From assembly GCA_030626645.1 (NCBI GenBank), contig DAOUTP010000062.1, forward strand, positions 1-8,556: a stretch of 8,556 nt of DNA, given 5' to 3'. The translations under genes were made by a program, and so were the position numbers. The stretch is from Candidatus Cloacimonadota bacterium (GTDB taxonomy: Bacteria > Cloacimonadota > Cloacimonadia > Cloacimonadales > TCS61). Below the pieces are notes generated by a model that was not told where the DNA came from, searched no databases, and was given only the letters and a program-made list of their open reading frames with translations. Shown piece by piece: positions 1-7,500 of the stretch (positions are counted from its first letter, which is position 1; the number at the start of each line of letters is the position of its first letter).

Positions 1-146
1 ACATAACCTCCGCTGGCTCCCCACGGATATTTGATCACGAAGAGTAGAATATTCATCATTGCCAGCAAAATACCTCCAACCCACATAGGCCAGGATTTAC
101 CAAATAATGAATCGAATAATTCTCTTAGAACTCCTTTCTTAAACAC
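1..146 (-). CDS. YeeE/YedE-family (DUF395) membrane transporter, N-terminal part
   Basis: This is the first 48 codons of a gene that runs off the low-coordinate end of the window. It starts with GTG at 146-144, because no ATG in this frame sits near the ribosome site and the overlapping TTG frame stops quickly. The product begins with a short basic/amphipathic stretch, then a hydrophobic segment (roughly residues 20-38, WPMWVGGILLAMMNILLFVI) and then YPWGASGGY. That layout resembles the first membrane helix and the 'PWG-sGG' signature of YeeE/YedE-type transporters, which import thiosulfate or related sulfur compounds; one branch (YedE) is associated with selenium metabolism. It lies 15 bases after a TusA-family gene, the classic partner of this transporter family, so the two are presumably co-transcribed. 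Only the first helix is visible, so substrate and subfamily cannot be judged. Confidence 0.72.
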   Translation of the reverse strand, partial: MFKKGVLRELFDSLFGKSWPMWVGGILLAMMNILLFVIKYPWGASGGY

Positions 147-152
147 AATTCA

Positions 153-158
153 CTCCTT
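153..158 (-). promoter_or_regulatory. Ribosome binding site deciding a GTG start
   Basis: The minus strand reads AAGGAG followed by six bases (TGAATT) and then GTG. This strong Shine-Dalgarno sequence at ideal spacing fixes the non-ATG start of the downstream transporter gene. The site lies in the 15-base gap after the TusA-family stop codon. Confidence 0.7.
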
Positions 159-161
159 TTT

Positions 162-389
162 TTACTTCTTCTTAATGTAAAATATAAAAGTGCCACTGTC
201 TTCTGATTGCTCCAACATTTCATTACCTGTTTTCTCGCACCAGGCAGGAACATCAGTTTTTGAACCGGGATCTGTTCCAAGCATTTCCAAAACTTCTCCG
301 CTATTCATTTTCTTAATAGTCTTTGCCAACTTGATAATCGGCATTGGGCAAGATAACCCTTTACAATCCAAACTTTGATCTGCTTGCAT
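162..389 (-). CDS. tusA: TusA/SirA-family sulfur (or selenium) carrier protein
   Basis: This 75-residue protein is a complete stand-alone TusA domain, the usual family length. The N-terminal signature LDCKGLSCPMPIIKL is present, with Cys14 of the CPMP motif as the persulfide-carrying residue and Cys9 nearby. The segment DPGSKTDVPAWCEKTGNE (residues 40-57, with Cys51) is typical of TusA relatives in anaerobes. Such proteins pass persulfide sulfur between partners in the cytoplasm; YedF-type relatives occur in selenium-using bacteria. The ATG is preceded by AGGAG at six bases. It follows hdrC by 25 bases and precedes a YeeE/YedE transporter by 15, so the three look like one translational block. 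The TusA-YeeE pair is a known association; its attachment to an Hdr/Flx cluster with two selenoproteins is the odd part. Family assignment is firm, the cargo is not. Confidence 0.93.
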   Translation of the reverse strand: MQADQSLDCKGLSCPMPIIKLAKTIKKMNSGEVLEMLGTDPGSKTDVPAWCEKTGNEMLEQSEDSGTFIFYIKKK

Positions 390-414
390 AATTTTCTCCT
401 TTTTTAATTTTTTA

Positions 415-885
415 CTACCATTTTTTATTTAGTTCTTTGTTGATAATATCATTAATTTCCTTTTTATTACTTTCATTGGGATGCAGTTTCTGATCGATCA
501 GTTGACAACGCAGATCCTGTACAAATTTATCTAATTCCCTGATTTGTTGATCCTGTTCCTTGGGTGCATATCCTTGTTTAATTGCCATATCTCTGAGGAC
601 TCCGATAACATCGGTGAATTTAACGTTTTGAGGACAAAGAGCATAACAGGTATAACATCGTGAACACATCCAGAGAATATCAGAGGATAATACCTCTTCT
701 TTCATACCAAGTATCGACATTCGAATTATCTTACGAGGATCGTAATCATCGTGAACTTCTGCCACTGGACAAGAGGCAGTGCATGTCCCACAGGTAAAAC
801 ACTGTTTAAAATGTTCTGCTCCCGGCTGAGAAGCTATCTCATTCTTAAAATTGGCATCCATTTCACTTAAAATTATTTTATCCAT
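415..885 (-). CDS. hdrC: HdrC-like heterodisulfide reductase iron-sulfur subunit
   Basis: This 156-residue soluble protein has two [4Fe-4S] motifs in the HdrC pattern: Cys29/32/35/39 (CFTCGTCTASCP) and Cys74/77/80/84 (CSRCYTCYALCP), followed by the conserved KFTDVIGVLRDMAIKQGY segment (residues 89-106). The text between them (HDDYDPRKIIRMSILGMKEEVLSSDILWMC) is also typical of HdrC. In known complexes HdrC relays electrons between HdrA and the catalytic subunit HdrB. The ATG has AGGAG at six bases. The C-terminus (about residues 110-156) is Lys/Glu/Gln-rich and lacks cysteine clusters apart from Cys127. HdrB's CCG domains are absent both here and in the following genes, which are tusA and a transporter. 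Either HdrB is encoded elsewhere or HdrC serves another acceptor. The upstream gap to flxA (886-1004) holds an inverted repeat. Confidence 0.92.
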   Translation of the reverse strand: MDKIILSEMDANFKNEIASQPGAEHFKQCFTCGTCTASCPVAEVHDDYDPRKIIRMSILGMKEEVLSSDILWMCSRCYTCYALCPQNVKFTDVIGVLRDMAIKQGYAPKEQDQQIRELDKFVQDLRCQLIDQKLHPNESNKKEINDIINKELNKKW

Positions 886-905
886 CTATTTCTCCTAATT
901 ATCTT

Positions 906-990
906 TAACCACGAATTTACACCAATTTTCACGAAAAACCTCATGTAAAAAAATCTTTTGAATCTTATAATTCGTGCTAATTTGTAGTTT
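906..990. repeat. Imperfect inverted repeat element in the flxA-hdrC gap
   Basis: The left arm (906-934, containing ACCACGAATTTACACCAA and then TTTTCACGAA) is an imperfect match to the reverse complement of the right arm (about 968-990, containing TTCGTGCTAATTTGTAGTT). The arms are about 35 bases apart. The CCACGAATTTACAC-type sequence resembles short palindromic repeats I have seen scattered between genes in several anaerobe genomes, though I could not search for other copies. The element fills most of the 119-base gap and ends before the ribosome site of hdrC. No U-tract follows it in the transcription direction, so it does not look like an intrinsic terminator. Confidence 0.5.
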
Positions 991-1004
991 CATTTTTTTT
1001 CCTT

Positions 1005-1841
1005 CTAAAAAGCATCTGGGATCTTTTTTAGTTCTTCATACGAGAATACAGGACCATCTATACATACATATTTTGATCCGATACCACATCTTCCGCATTT
1101 ACCAATACCACATTTCATTCTTCTTTCTAATGATGTATAAATTTTATCGTGGGCAAAACCTATTTCCAGCAGAACCGGAAGTGTGAATTTGATCATTATT
1201 GGAGGTCCGCAAACTATGCACCACGAAGTTGGATCCGGCTTAACATCTTTAGTGATCGCAGGCACAAATCCACAGAGTTTATCCCATCCTTTAACAGGTT
1301 TATCTACAGTAAGATGAAGAATTATATCATCTCTTTTGTCCCAAATTTTGAGCTCTTCTTTATATATGAAAAGATCGGGATGTCTGGCACCATAGATCAC
1401 AGTGATCTTACCATAATCATCTCTATTTTCTAGCATGTAAACTATCATGGAACGTAATGTTGTGAAAGCAAATCCACCACCAACAATAACAACATCTTGC
1501 CCTTTTAGTTTTTCAAGCGGATACCAGTTTCCCATCGGTCCGCGAATTCCAACAATATCACCTTCTTCTAAATAGTGTATTTCATTAGTTACGCTGCCGG
1601 TACGACTTACGGTAAATTTCAAACCTTCTTCTGTTGGAGAAGATGCAATTCCAAATGGTGATTCACCTTTTCCCAAAATAGAAAATTCACAAAATTGACC
1701 CGGCATATACTTGAATTTATTTTCATCTTCTTCATTCACAAAAGAAAGATCGTATGTCCGTAAAGATCTATCCGGATTATCTATCACGATCTTTTCTACT
1801 TTCATTGGAATTGGGATGTAAGTATTGTCACAATTACACAT
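1005..1841 (-). CDS. flxA: FlxA-like FAD/NAD(P)H-binding oxidoreductase subunit with [2Fe-2S] site
   Basis: This 278-residue protein belongs to the ferredoxin-NADP reductase superfamily (sulfhydrogenase gamma / dihydroorotate dehydrogenase electron-transfer subunit type). The FAD domain (about residues 10-110) contains the flavin motif MPGQFCEF (46-53) and the GIRGPMGNWYPL segment (98-109). The nucleotide domain starts with VVIVGGGFAFTTLRSMI (117-133) and ends with a CGPPIMIKF loop (211-219). The C-terminus carries four Cys for a [2Fe-2S] cluster (Cys244, 249, 252, 260, in KCGIGKCGRC...YVCIDGPVF). In FlxABCD-Hdr complexes FlxA is the subunit that oxidises or reduces NAD(P)(H). Its ATG overlaps the flxB stop by one base (TAATG) and is preceded by GAGGAAA, indicating translational coupling. 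Cys2 and Cys4 near the N-terminus (MCNC) may be structural. I am confident of the family; NADH rather than NADPH is inferred. Confidence 0.9.
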   Translation of the reverse strand: MCNCDNTYIPIPMKVEKIVIDNPDRSLRTYDLSFVNEEDENKFKYMPGQFCEFSILGKGESPFGIASSPTEEGLKFTVSRTGSVTNEIHYLEEGDIVGIRGPMGNWYPLEKLKGQDVVIVGGGFAFTTLRSMIVYMLENRDDYGKITVIYGARHPDLFIYKEELKIWDKRDDIILHLTVDKPVKGWDKLCGFVPAITKDVKPDPTSWCIVCGPPIMIKFTLPVLLEIGFAHDKIYTSLERRMKCGIGKCGRCGIGSKYVCIDGPVFSYEELKKIPDAF

Positions 1842-2890
1842 TAAATTTCCTCATTCTTACTTAATTTGTAATCTAAAACTTTTTTGATAACTTCTCTGAT
1901 ATCTAAATTCACTGGGCAAACTTGAACACAGCGTCCGCAACCGGTGCAAAGATATTGTTCATAATTATCCATAAAATAGTTGTATTTATGCATGATACGC
2001 TGACGAACCCGCTGAGTAGACAATCCGCGTGGATTATGGCCGGATGCCTCTCTTGTAAATATTTGGAACATACACGAATCCCAAAGTCTGATCCGTTGCC
2101 CCTTTTTGCCTTTTCCTTCATCTGAAACATCAAAACAGTGACAGGTGGGACAAACAAAAGTGCAGGCTCCACAATTTATGCATTTTGCACTGATCTCTTC
2201 CCATATCGGTTCATCCCAAATTTTATTCATTTTATTAAAAAGCGGTTTAATATCTACAACATCCGGCAAATATGATTCTGCGGTTTCCTTCAGTTTAGCA
2301 ATTTTATTCAGATCAACCTTAGTTGTTTCTTCACCAGCTTTGTATTTTGATAAAAATGTTTTTCCTTTATCGCTAATACCTTCCAGAATAAAATGATCAC
2401 CAGTATCTACAACAAAAATATCAGCCCCTTTTTTTGCAAATGGATTACCCTCAAACCAATTACAAAAACAGGTTGAAAGTGGTTCATTACAGGCTTGATT
2501 AAAAATGAGGCAATTATCATACTTCATCTTCCAATAAGGATCTTTATACATGTCCTTATCCGGCATCTGATGCGCATCTCCAAATACTTTATTCAACATC
2601 AATAAGCTACTGGTATCACAATTTCGCATACCCCATACAGCAATTGCTTTTTCCTCTCTCTTTGGTACTTTCAGTCCGTCATCAGAATATTGAAAAAGCA
2701 CTTCCGATTGTGGGAAGAAAACATCTTTGGGTGAAAGATGTGTATTAGTTATAGCATGCTTGATCTCAAAAGCAGATTTGATCTTTTTAAAAGCAGCTTT
2801 TTTGCCAACATCAGCTGGACTATAAACATCATAATCTTTCATGAGAAATTCTATGAATTCATTTAATTCGGTTTTCTTTATTTTTACCAT
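1841..2890 (-). CDS. flxB: FlxB-like 4Fe-4S dicluster protein (sulfhydrogenase beta-type subunit)
   Basis: This protein of about 349 residues has an N-terminal alpha/beta domain of the sulfhydrogenase-beta type: AIAVWGMRNCDTSSLLMLNKVF, then CNEPLSTCFCNWF and a DIFVVDTGD segment. A C-terminal ferredoxin region carries two classic [4Fe-4S] motifs (numbered from the ATG: Cys237/240/243/247 and Cys315/318/321/325; CINCGACTFVCPTC and CTGCGRCVQVCPVN). It should carry electrons between FlxA and the rest of the complex. I chose the ATG at 2890-2888. An in-frame TTG four codons upstream (2902-2900) is possible, but neither has a strong ribosome site; GGGA at six bases before the ATG is slightly better. 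The stop overlaps the flxA start. It is separated from flxC by a 121-base gap holding a palindromic element, although family and context place them in one complex. Confidence 0.88.
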   Translation of the reverse strand: MVKIKKTELNEFIEFLMKDYDVYSPADVGKKAAFKKIKSAFEIKHAITNTHLSPKDVFFPQSEVLFQYSDDGLKVPKREEKAIAVWGMRNCDTSSLLMLNKVFGDAHQMPDKDMYKDPYWKMKYDNCLIFNQACNEPLSTCFCNWFEGNPFAKKGADIFVVDTGDHFILEGISDKGKTFLSKYKAGEETTKVDLNKIAKLKETAESYLPDVVDIKPLFNKMNKIWDEPIWEEISAKCINCGACTFVCPTCHCFDVSDEGKGKKGQRIRLWDSCMFQIFTREASGHNPRGLSTQRVRQRIMHKYNYFMDNYEQYLCTGCGRCVQVCPVNLDIREVIKKVLDYKLSKNEEI

Positions 2891-2910
2891 AACTAATCCC
2901 AAATATTTTT

Positions 2911-2976
2911 CTCGTTCCCAATGCCTTCATTGGAAACGCAAGAAACTGCATTACCAAACTGGGGTTTGGTAACGAG
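2911..2976. repeat. Two-hairpin palindromic repeat element in the flxC-flxB gap
   Basis: The 66-base element starts with CTCGTT and ends with its reverse complement AACGAG. Inside are two hairpins: CGTTCCCAAT/ATTGGAAACG (2913-2922 with 2929-2938, one mismatch) and TTACCAAAC/GTTTGGTAA (2951-2959 with 2964-2972, perfect, loop TGGG). The bracketed CTCGTTCCCAA...AACGAG design resembles widespread small palindromic repeats of unknown function that I recall from several bacterial phyla; that link is not verified here. No coding capacity or transposase is present. A run of T on the plus strand follows the element (2985-3000), but it lies upstream of the hairpins in the direction of transcription, so this is not a terminator for the minus-strand operon. 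Confidence 0.7.
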
Positions 2977-3011
2977 GAGAATGATATTTTTTTTATTTTT
3001 TATGATCATAA

Positions 3012-3974
3012 TTAACCCATTATAAAATCTTGTTTTTCATTTTCGCAATAACTTGCCATTGCAGGTTTCTCATTAATATCCGTTCCTGCTGTGTAATCAA
3101 ATCTTTCCTTGATCTCTTTCTCCACTTTCTTACTCATTATACGCAAATCAAGGTCGACCGGACAAGCAGAAACACAAGCTCCGCAATCTACACAACGACC
3201 AGCAACATGCAAGTTTCTAATAAGGTGGAAAATGATCGAGTCAGTAACTTCGGGTGTTTTCCCAATCCATTGCGGATCATTCTGATCTACAAAACATTCC
3301 GGGCAATAACAGGAAGGACAAATATTACGGCAGGCATAACAGCGAATACATTTGGAATATTCTTCTTGAATATATGCCCAACGTTCTTCTGCAGATTTTT
3401 CTCCAAAATCATTAATCATTTTATATGCATCTGGAACGTTAACATCTTTTCTGGGTGTTCCAATAAAGTAGTCATATTCAGGTGCATCAGGATACTGACA
3501 TGTAAGGCATGGATCACAAAGAGCATCTTTTAATGGATGAGTTTGTTCAAAGTTTCTACCTTTTATAATAATGTTATCTACATCTATTTGGAAATCCAGG
3601 ATCTCTTTACCTTCTACTAATTGAGATAACTTCTTCTTCTCAAATACTCCATTGCAGGGAACACCAATGAGAACAACATTTTCTCTTTTTATCTGGTTTT
3701 CTACTGTATAAAGAACAACCGATCGTGAATCACAACCCTTTACAATAATTCCTATTTTTTTATACTCTTTAGATATACGACGTTTATCTTTAGTGAGATA
3801 AGTAGTAAGATTGTTCCGGCAGGTTTCATCAAAGATCAATTTTTCTACATCTTTCTCAGTTTCAACGAAAATAGGAGTTGCAGAAAATGGCAGTGAACCT
3901 CTACCCCATCCAATTACAACATCGACTTCTTTATTTTTAATAATTTCTTTTACTTTTTTTACTAACTGCTGCAT
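3012..3974 (-). CDS. flxC: FlxC-like / FrhB-family iron-sulfur electron-transfer protein
   Basis: This 320-residue soluble protein resembles the beta subunits of F420-type hydrogenases and dehydrogenases (FrhB/FdhB family) used in Hdr complexes. The N-terminal part has VVIGWGRGSLPFSATPIF (residues 19-36), IIVKGCDSRSVVLY (76-89, Cys81), VPCNGV (105-110) and CDPCLTC (153-159). The C-terminal part is cysteine-rich: Cys209/212/215/219 (CIRCYACRNICP), then Cys222/224/227 (SCYCPEC), and Cys261/264/267/271 (CVDCGACVSACP). Its ATG overlaps the preceding mvhD stop by one base (TAATG), with GGGAG upstream inside mvhD, so the two are translationally coupled. The C-terminal 110 residues resemble the partial protein at 8176-8556, implying two paralogues in this cluster. 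Whether it keeps a flavin site, as true FrhB does, cannot be judged by eye. The order mvhD-flxC-flxB-flxA is the Flx set (D-C-B-A). Confidence 0.86.
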   Translation of the reverse strand: MQQLVKKVKEIIKNKEVDVVIGWGRGSLPFSATPIFVETEKDVEKLIFDETCRNNLTTYLTKDKRRISKEYKKIGIIVKGCDSRSVVLYTVENQIKRENVVLIGVPCNGVFEKKKLSQLVEGKEILDFQIDVDNIIIKGRNFEQTHPLKDALCDPCLTCQYPDAPEYDYFIGTPRKDVNVPDAYKMINDFGEKSAEERWAYIQEEYSKCIRCYACRNICPSCYCPECFVDQNDPQWIGKTPEVTDSIIFHLIRNLHVAGRCVDCGACVSACPVDLDLRIMSKKVEKEIKERFDYTAGTDINEKPAMASYCENEKQDFIMG

Positions 3975-4396
3975 TATTTAGCTCCCTTCACCAAACGTTT
4001 TGCAGGTCCGATAGCTTTTACTTCATCGGTGATCTTCGTGATGATATCGGCAAAACGTTCTCCTTCTCCGGCTGAGATCCAGGAAAACTGGATTCTTTCT
4101 GGTTCTATTCCTATATACTCTAATAATGGTTTGATAGTTGCGTAACGACGTCTTGCTATATAATTACCTGACAGGTAATGGCAATCGCCTGGATGTCAGC
4201 CGCTTACCAGAATTCCGTCAAACCCGGTTTGCAATGATTTCATAATAAACAGCGGATCTACACGACCTGAGCAGGGAATACGAATTACACGAACATTTGG
4301 CGGGTATTGCATACGTGATACACCAGCTAAGTCTGCTCCTGCATAGGAACACCAATTACACAAGATAGCCAGAATCTTTGGCTGCCATTCTTTCAT
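3974..4396 (-). CDS. mvhD: Selenocysteine-containing MvhD/FlxD-type [2Fe-2S] subunit (second copy)
   Basis: The complete product is 140 residues if the in-frame UGA at 4198-4196 is read as selenocysteine (Sec67). Reading on gives ...GILVSG-U-HPGDCHYLSGNYIARRR and a normal MvhD C-terminus to TAA at 3976-3974, including WISAGEGERFADIITKI. Cysteines 13 and 16 (CNWC), 42 (PCSGRVDP), Sec67 and Cys72 are the conserved cluster-binding positions of the family; Sec takes the place of a Cys. In Mvh-Hdr complexes MvhD passes electrons from the input module to HdrA through its [2Fe-2S] cluster. The ATG has GGAG at five bases. The gene overlaps flxC and belongs to the Flx module. A SECIS-like hairpin follows the UGA. 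Standard annotation would truncate it at 66 residues or call it a pseudogene; the intact downstream frame argues against both. Sec-containing MvhD homologues are known from other anaerobes. Confidence 0.92.
4163..4198 (-). promoter_or_regulatory. Bacterial SECIS element with its UGA codon in the second mvhD
   Basis: UGA (4198-4196) is followed after 16 bases by a perfect 7-bp stem (ATTACCT/AGGTAAT, plus-strand arms 4163-4169 and 4173-4179) with loop GUC. The G opening the loop lies 23 bases after UGA, within the usual spacing for bacterial SECIS elements, which need a short apical stem and a G early in the loop for SelB binding. The same structure with a changed closing pair occurs in the other mvhD. 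Confidence 0.85.
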
Positions 4397-4414
4397 ATTA
4401 TCTCCATAATTTAT

Positions 4415-4556
4415 CTACCTTGTCAGGGTTTCTCTCATTTTATCTTGCTTCTTGACCCTGCCAAGGTTCACTAAATTAATAACCTTATTTCTATCGTTTC
4501 ACTAACCTTGACATTGCTAACTGCAAGAAATCTTGAAAGAAGCGATGGCAAGGTAG
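4415..4556. repeat. Nested inverted-repeat element in the hdrA-mvhD gap
   Basis: The outer ends are CTACCTTG (4415-4422) and its reverse complement CAAGGTAG (4549-4556). A hairpin at the low-coordinate end pairs ACCTTGTCAGGGT (4417-4429) with ACCCTGCCAAGGT (4455-4467), with one mismatch. The high-coordinate half holds a weaker pair, AACCTTGACATTGC (4504-4517) with GCGATGGCAAGGT (4542-4554). The element fills most of the 169-base gap and stops just before the ribosome site of mvhD. It shares an ACCTTG core with the element at 7628-7740, so the two may be distant members of one repeat family. No T-tract follows on the minus strand, so a terminator is unlikely. Confidence 0.6.
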
Positions 4557-4565
4557 AATTAACAT

Positions 4566-7500
4566 TTAATCACCTAAAATATCAACCATGTCCAACGCAT
4601 CAAAAGCTGAGAAGAGTTGTTCATTACTAAATCCACGCAGGTCGAGTGCTCCGCAGCGACACGATGCGACACAAGCTCCACAACCTTTGCAAAGTGCTTC
4701 ATTAACAATTGCGATCTCTTTCTCAAGATCAACTTCAATGGCGTTATAAGCACAGATCTGTTCACAATATCCACAACCTGTACAGCGATTGTCATTCACT
4801 TCACATATTGTTCCTTCTGCTAAGATCGCTTTCTTATTTAGGAAAGTAAGAGCGCGGCTGGCAGCAGCTTTAGCTTGAGTCATACTTTCATCCATATCCT
4901 TGGGAGTGTGAGCCAATCCTGCCACAAATACACCATCTGTTGCAAAATCTACAGGACGAAGTTTCACATGAGCTTCCAGAAACATTCCATCAGTATTTAG
5001 AGAAACTTTCAGCATTCTGCCCAGATCGATATTTTCTTTTTTGGCATCGATAGCCGTGGCAAGAACCAGCAGATCTGCTTTCACTTCAATTTCCTTATCG
5101 ATGATCGGATCAAAAACCGTTACATTCAACTGACTGTCAGGATTCCATTCCTCTACCAAAGTTACTTCGGGTTTTTTATCCAGATCGTAATGTACGAACA
5201 TCGTTCCCAGATCGCGCAATTCGGTATAATATTTTTCTCTGAATCCATAAGTTCTAATATCACGGTAAGCAACATATATATTAATGTTTGGAAATCTCTT
5301 TTTAAAAGTAAGAGCATTCTTCACAGCTTTTGTGCAGCATACACGGCTGCAATACATTTTATCTTCTTCGCGGGAACCTACGCATTGGATCATTACTATA
5401 TTCTTCATTTTTTGTTTGGGAAATTGCTGGGTGTGCAGCATCTCTTCAAATTCCACTTGAGTAATGATGCGGGAACTTTTTCCATAAAGATATTCTTTGG
5501 TTTTATGTTCTTCTGCGCCTGTGGCAATGATGACAATTCCATGTTCTAAAGTTTGTTCATCTTTTTCAGTTTTCAATGTCGTAATAAAATTACCAACGTA
5601 ACCATCGATCTTCTCAATCTGTGTACTTTTATAAAGTTGGATCAATTTATTTTTTGTAACATTCTTGATCTTTTCAGCTAATAATTCCTGAGGATCTTTA
5701 TCAAAAGCAAAATAAATATTTCTGAGATTTCCACCCAATTCCGCTTCTTTTTCTATCAGGAAGACTTCGTGCCCAGCATCTGCCAGAGCTTCGGCAGCTG
5801 TCATACCCGCTAAACCGGCACCGATAACCAAAGCTTTTGGGTTGATCTCGATAGGAAGTCTCTCCAATGGCGCAAGTTCACGTGCTTTGGCTACTCCCAT
5901 ATTCATCAGATCTTTTGATTTTTCCGTTGCTAATTCCGGTTCGTTCATATGAGCCCATGAACATTGATCCCTGATATTTGCCATTTCAAAAAGATAGGGA
6001 TTCAAACCGGCTTCACTTACCATATCACGGAAAAGCGGTTCGTGAGTACGAGGAGTACAGGCAGCAATAACAATCCGGTTCAAGTCATGTTCTTCAATCC
6101 TCTGCTTGATCGTGTTCATGCAATCTTGAGAACAGGCATACATCAAATCTTCGGAATGTTCCACATTCGGCAGATCCTTAGCATATTCCGCTACATCTTT
6201 CACATCCACCACTCCGGCAATATTTATACCGCAATGACAGACAAATGTACCAACTCTGGGTCGATCACCAACTATATCTTTTTCGGGAATTTTTTTCTCA
6301 ATAATTTCTTGTCTATCCAATCTCAGATATTTCACAGCTTCAGCTACAGCACCCGAAGCAGTGGTTACAGATTCTGGAATATCACGGGGACCATTCATTG
6401 CACCACACACGTAAATGCCTTCTCTACTTGTTTTAAGCGGTTCGAAAGTATCGGATCGGCAAAAGCCGAATTCATTAAGTTTTATATCGAGTTTTTTTGC
6501 CAGTTTAGTAATATTCTCTCTAGGCTGTAAACCAACAGAAAGAACAACCATATCAAATTCGGTGAATTCAATTTTACCATTTTCCAAAACATGACGCAGG
6601 GAAAGGCTTCCGTTTTCCAGTTCCCTGATCTCTGAAACTTTTGATTTTATGAATTGCACACCATATTGACCTTTTGCTTTTTCATAATATTTATCAAAAT
6701 CTTTGCCGAAAGCACGAATATCCATATAAAAGATTGAGGAGTCCAAACCTTTCATGTGTTCTTTGGCAATGATAGCTTCCTTGATGGCAAACATACAGCA
6801 GGCTGAAGAACAATAGTTATGATCTATACTCTCATCGCGTGAACCAACACACTGGATGAAAGCAATACTTTTTGGTTCGATATTATCGGAAGCACGCACA
6901 ACATGACCACCAAAAGGACCTGATGCCGAAAGCATTCTCTCAAAATCGAGTGAAGTAACTACATTAGGATAACGTTTGTAGCCAAAGTGTCCAAATCCGA
7001 TAGGATTGAAAGTATCGATACCGGAAGCTAAAATTACTGATCCAACATTTAATTCGATCTCAATATCTTTATCTTCATAATTGATAGCACCTGCTGGGCA
7101 AACCTTTTCACAGATACGACAAACACCTTTTGTAAGGTACAAACATCTTTCTTCATCAATTGTATATTCAGATGGGATACTCTGCAAGAAAGAGCGAGAG
7201 ATAGCTCCCCTTTTTCGCAATCCCATATCAAACTCATCGTCCACTTTAACGGGACATTTCTCTTCGCAAAGTCCGCAAGCTACGCACTTAACAGGGTCAA
7301 CATATTTTGCATGTTCAACAATCTTTGCAGTGAAATCACCCGGGTTGCCTGTAACTTCGGCAACAGATGATTTGATGTGAATCGTAATATTGGGATGACG
7401 GGCACATTCACTCATTTTCGGAGCCAAAATACACATGGAACAATCATTGGTTGGGAATGTTTTATCCAATTGCGGCATTCTTCCACCAATAGTTGCAGAT

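Noticed and set aside
2891..2902. TTG start four codons upstream for flxB
   Set aside because: It is possible but not favoured: the start codon is weak, the ribosome site is no better, and the extra residues (GLV) add nothing recognisable; ATG at 2890 was chosen.
2951..3000. Hairpin plus T-run as a terminator between flxB and flxC
   Set aside because: The T-run follows the hairpin only on the plus strand, where no gene is transcribed toward it; for the minus-strand operon the order is wrong.
3030..3533. Plus-strand open frame (167 codons) opposite flxC
   Set aside because: It is antisense to the conserved ferredoxin motifs of flxC; the Cys/Phe/Ile-rich product has no family features.
3974..4396. 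Pseudogene reading of the second mvhD because of an in-frame stop
   Set aside because: The frame stays intact and conserved to a normal stop that overlaps flxC, the UGA replaces a cluster Cys, a SECIS-like hairpin follows, and the paralogue shows exactly the same arrangement.
4574..4795. Minus-strand open frame overlapping the hdrA 3' end in another frame
   Set aside because: It lies inside the sequence coding for the C-terminal ferredoxin domain of HdrA and shows no family features.
5964..6530. Long plus-strand open frame (188 codons) inside hdrA
   Set aside because: It lies wholly antisense to strongly conserved HdrA coding sequence, has no recognisable domain or good ribosome site, and its composition is that of a shadow frame.
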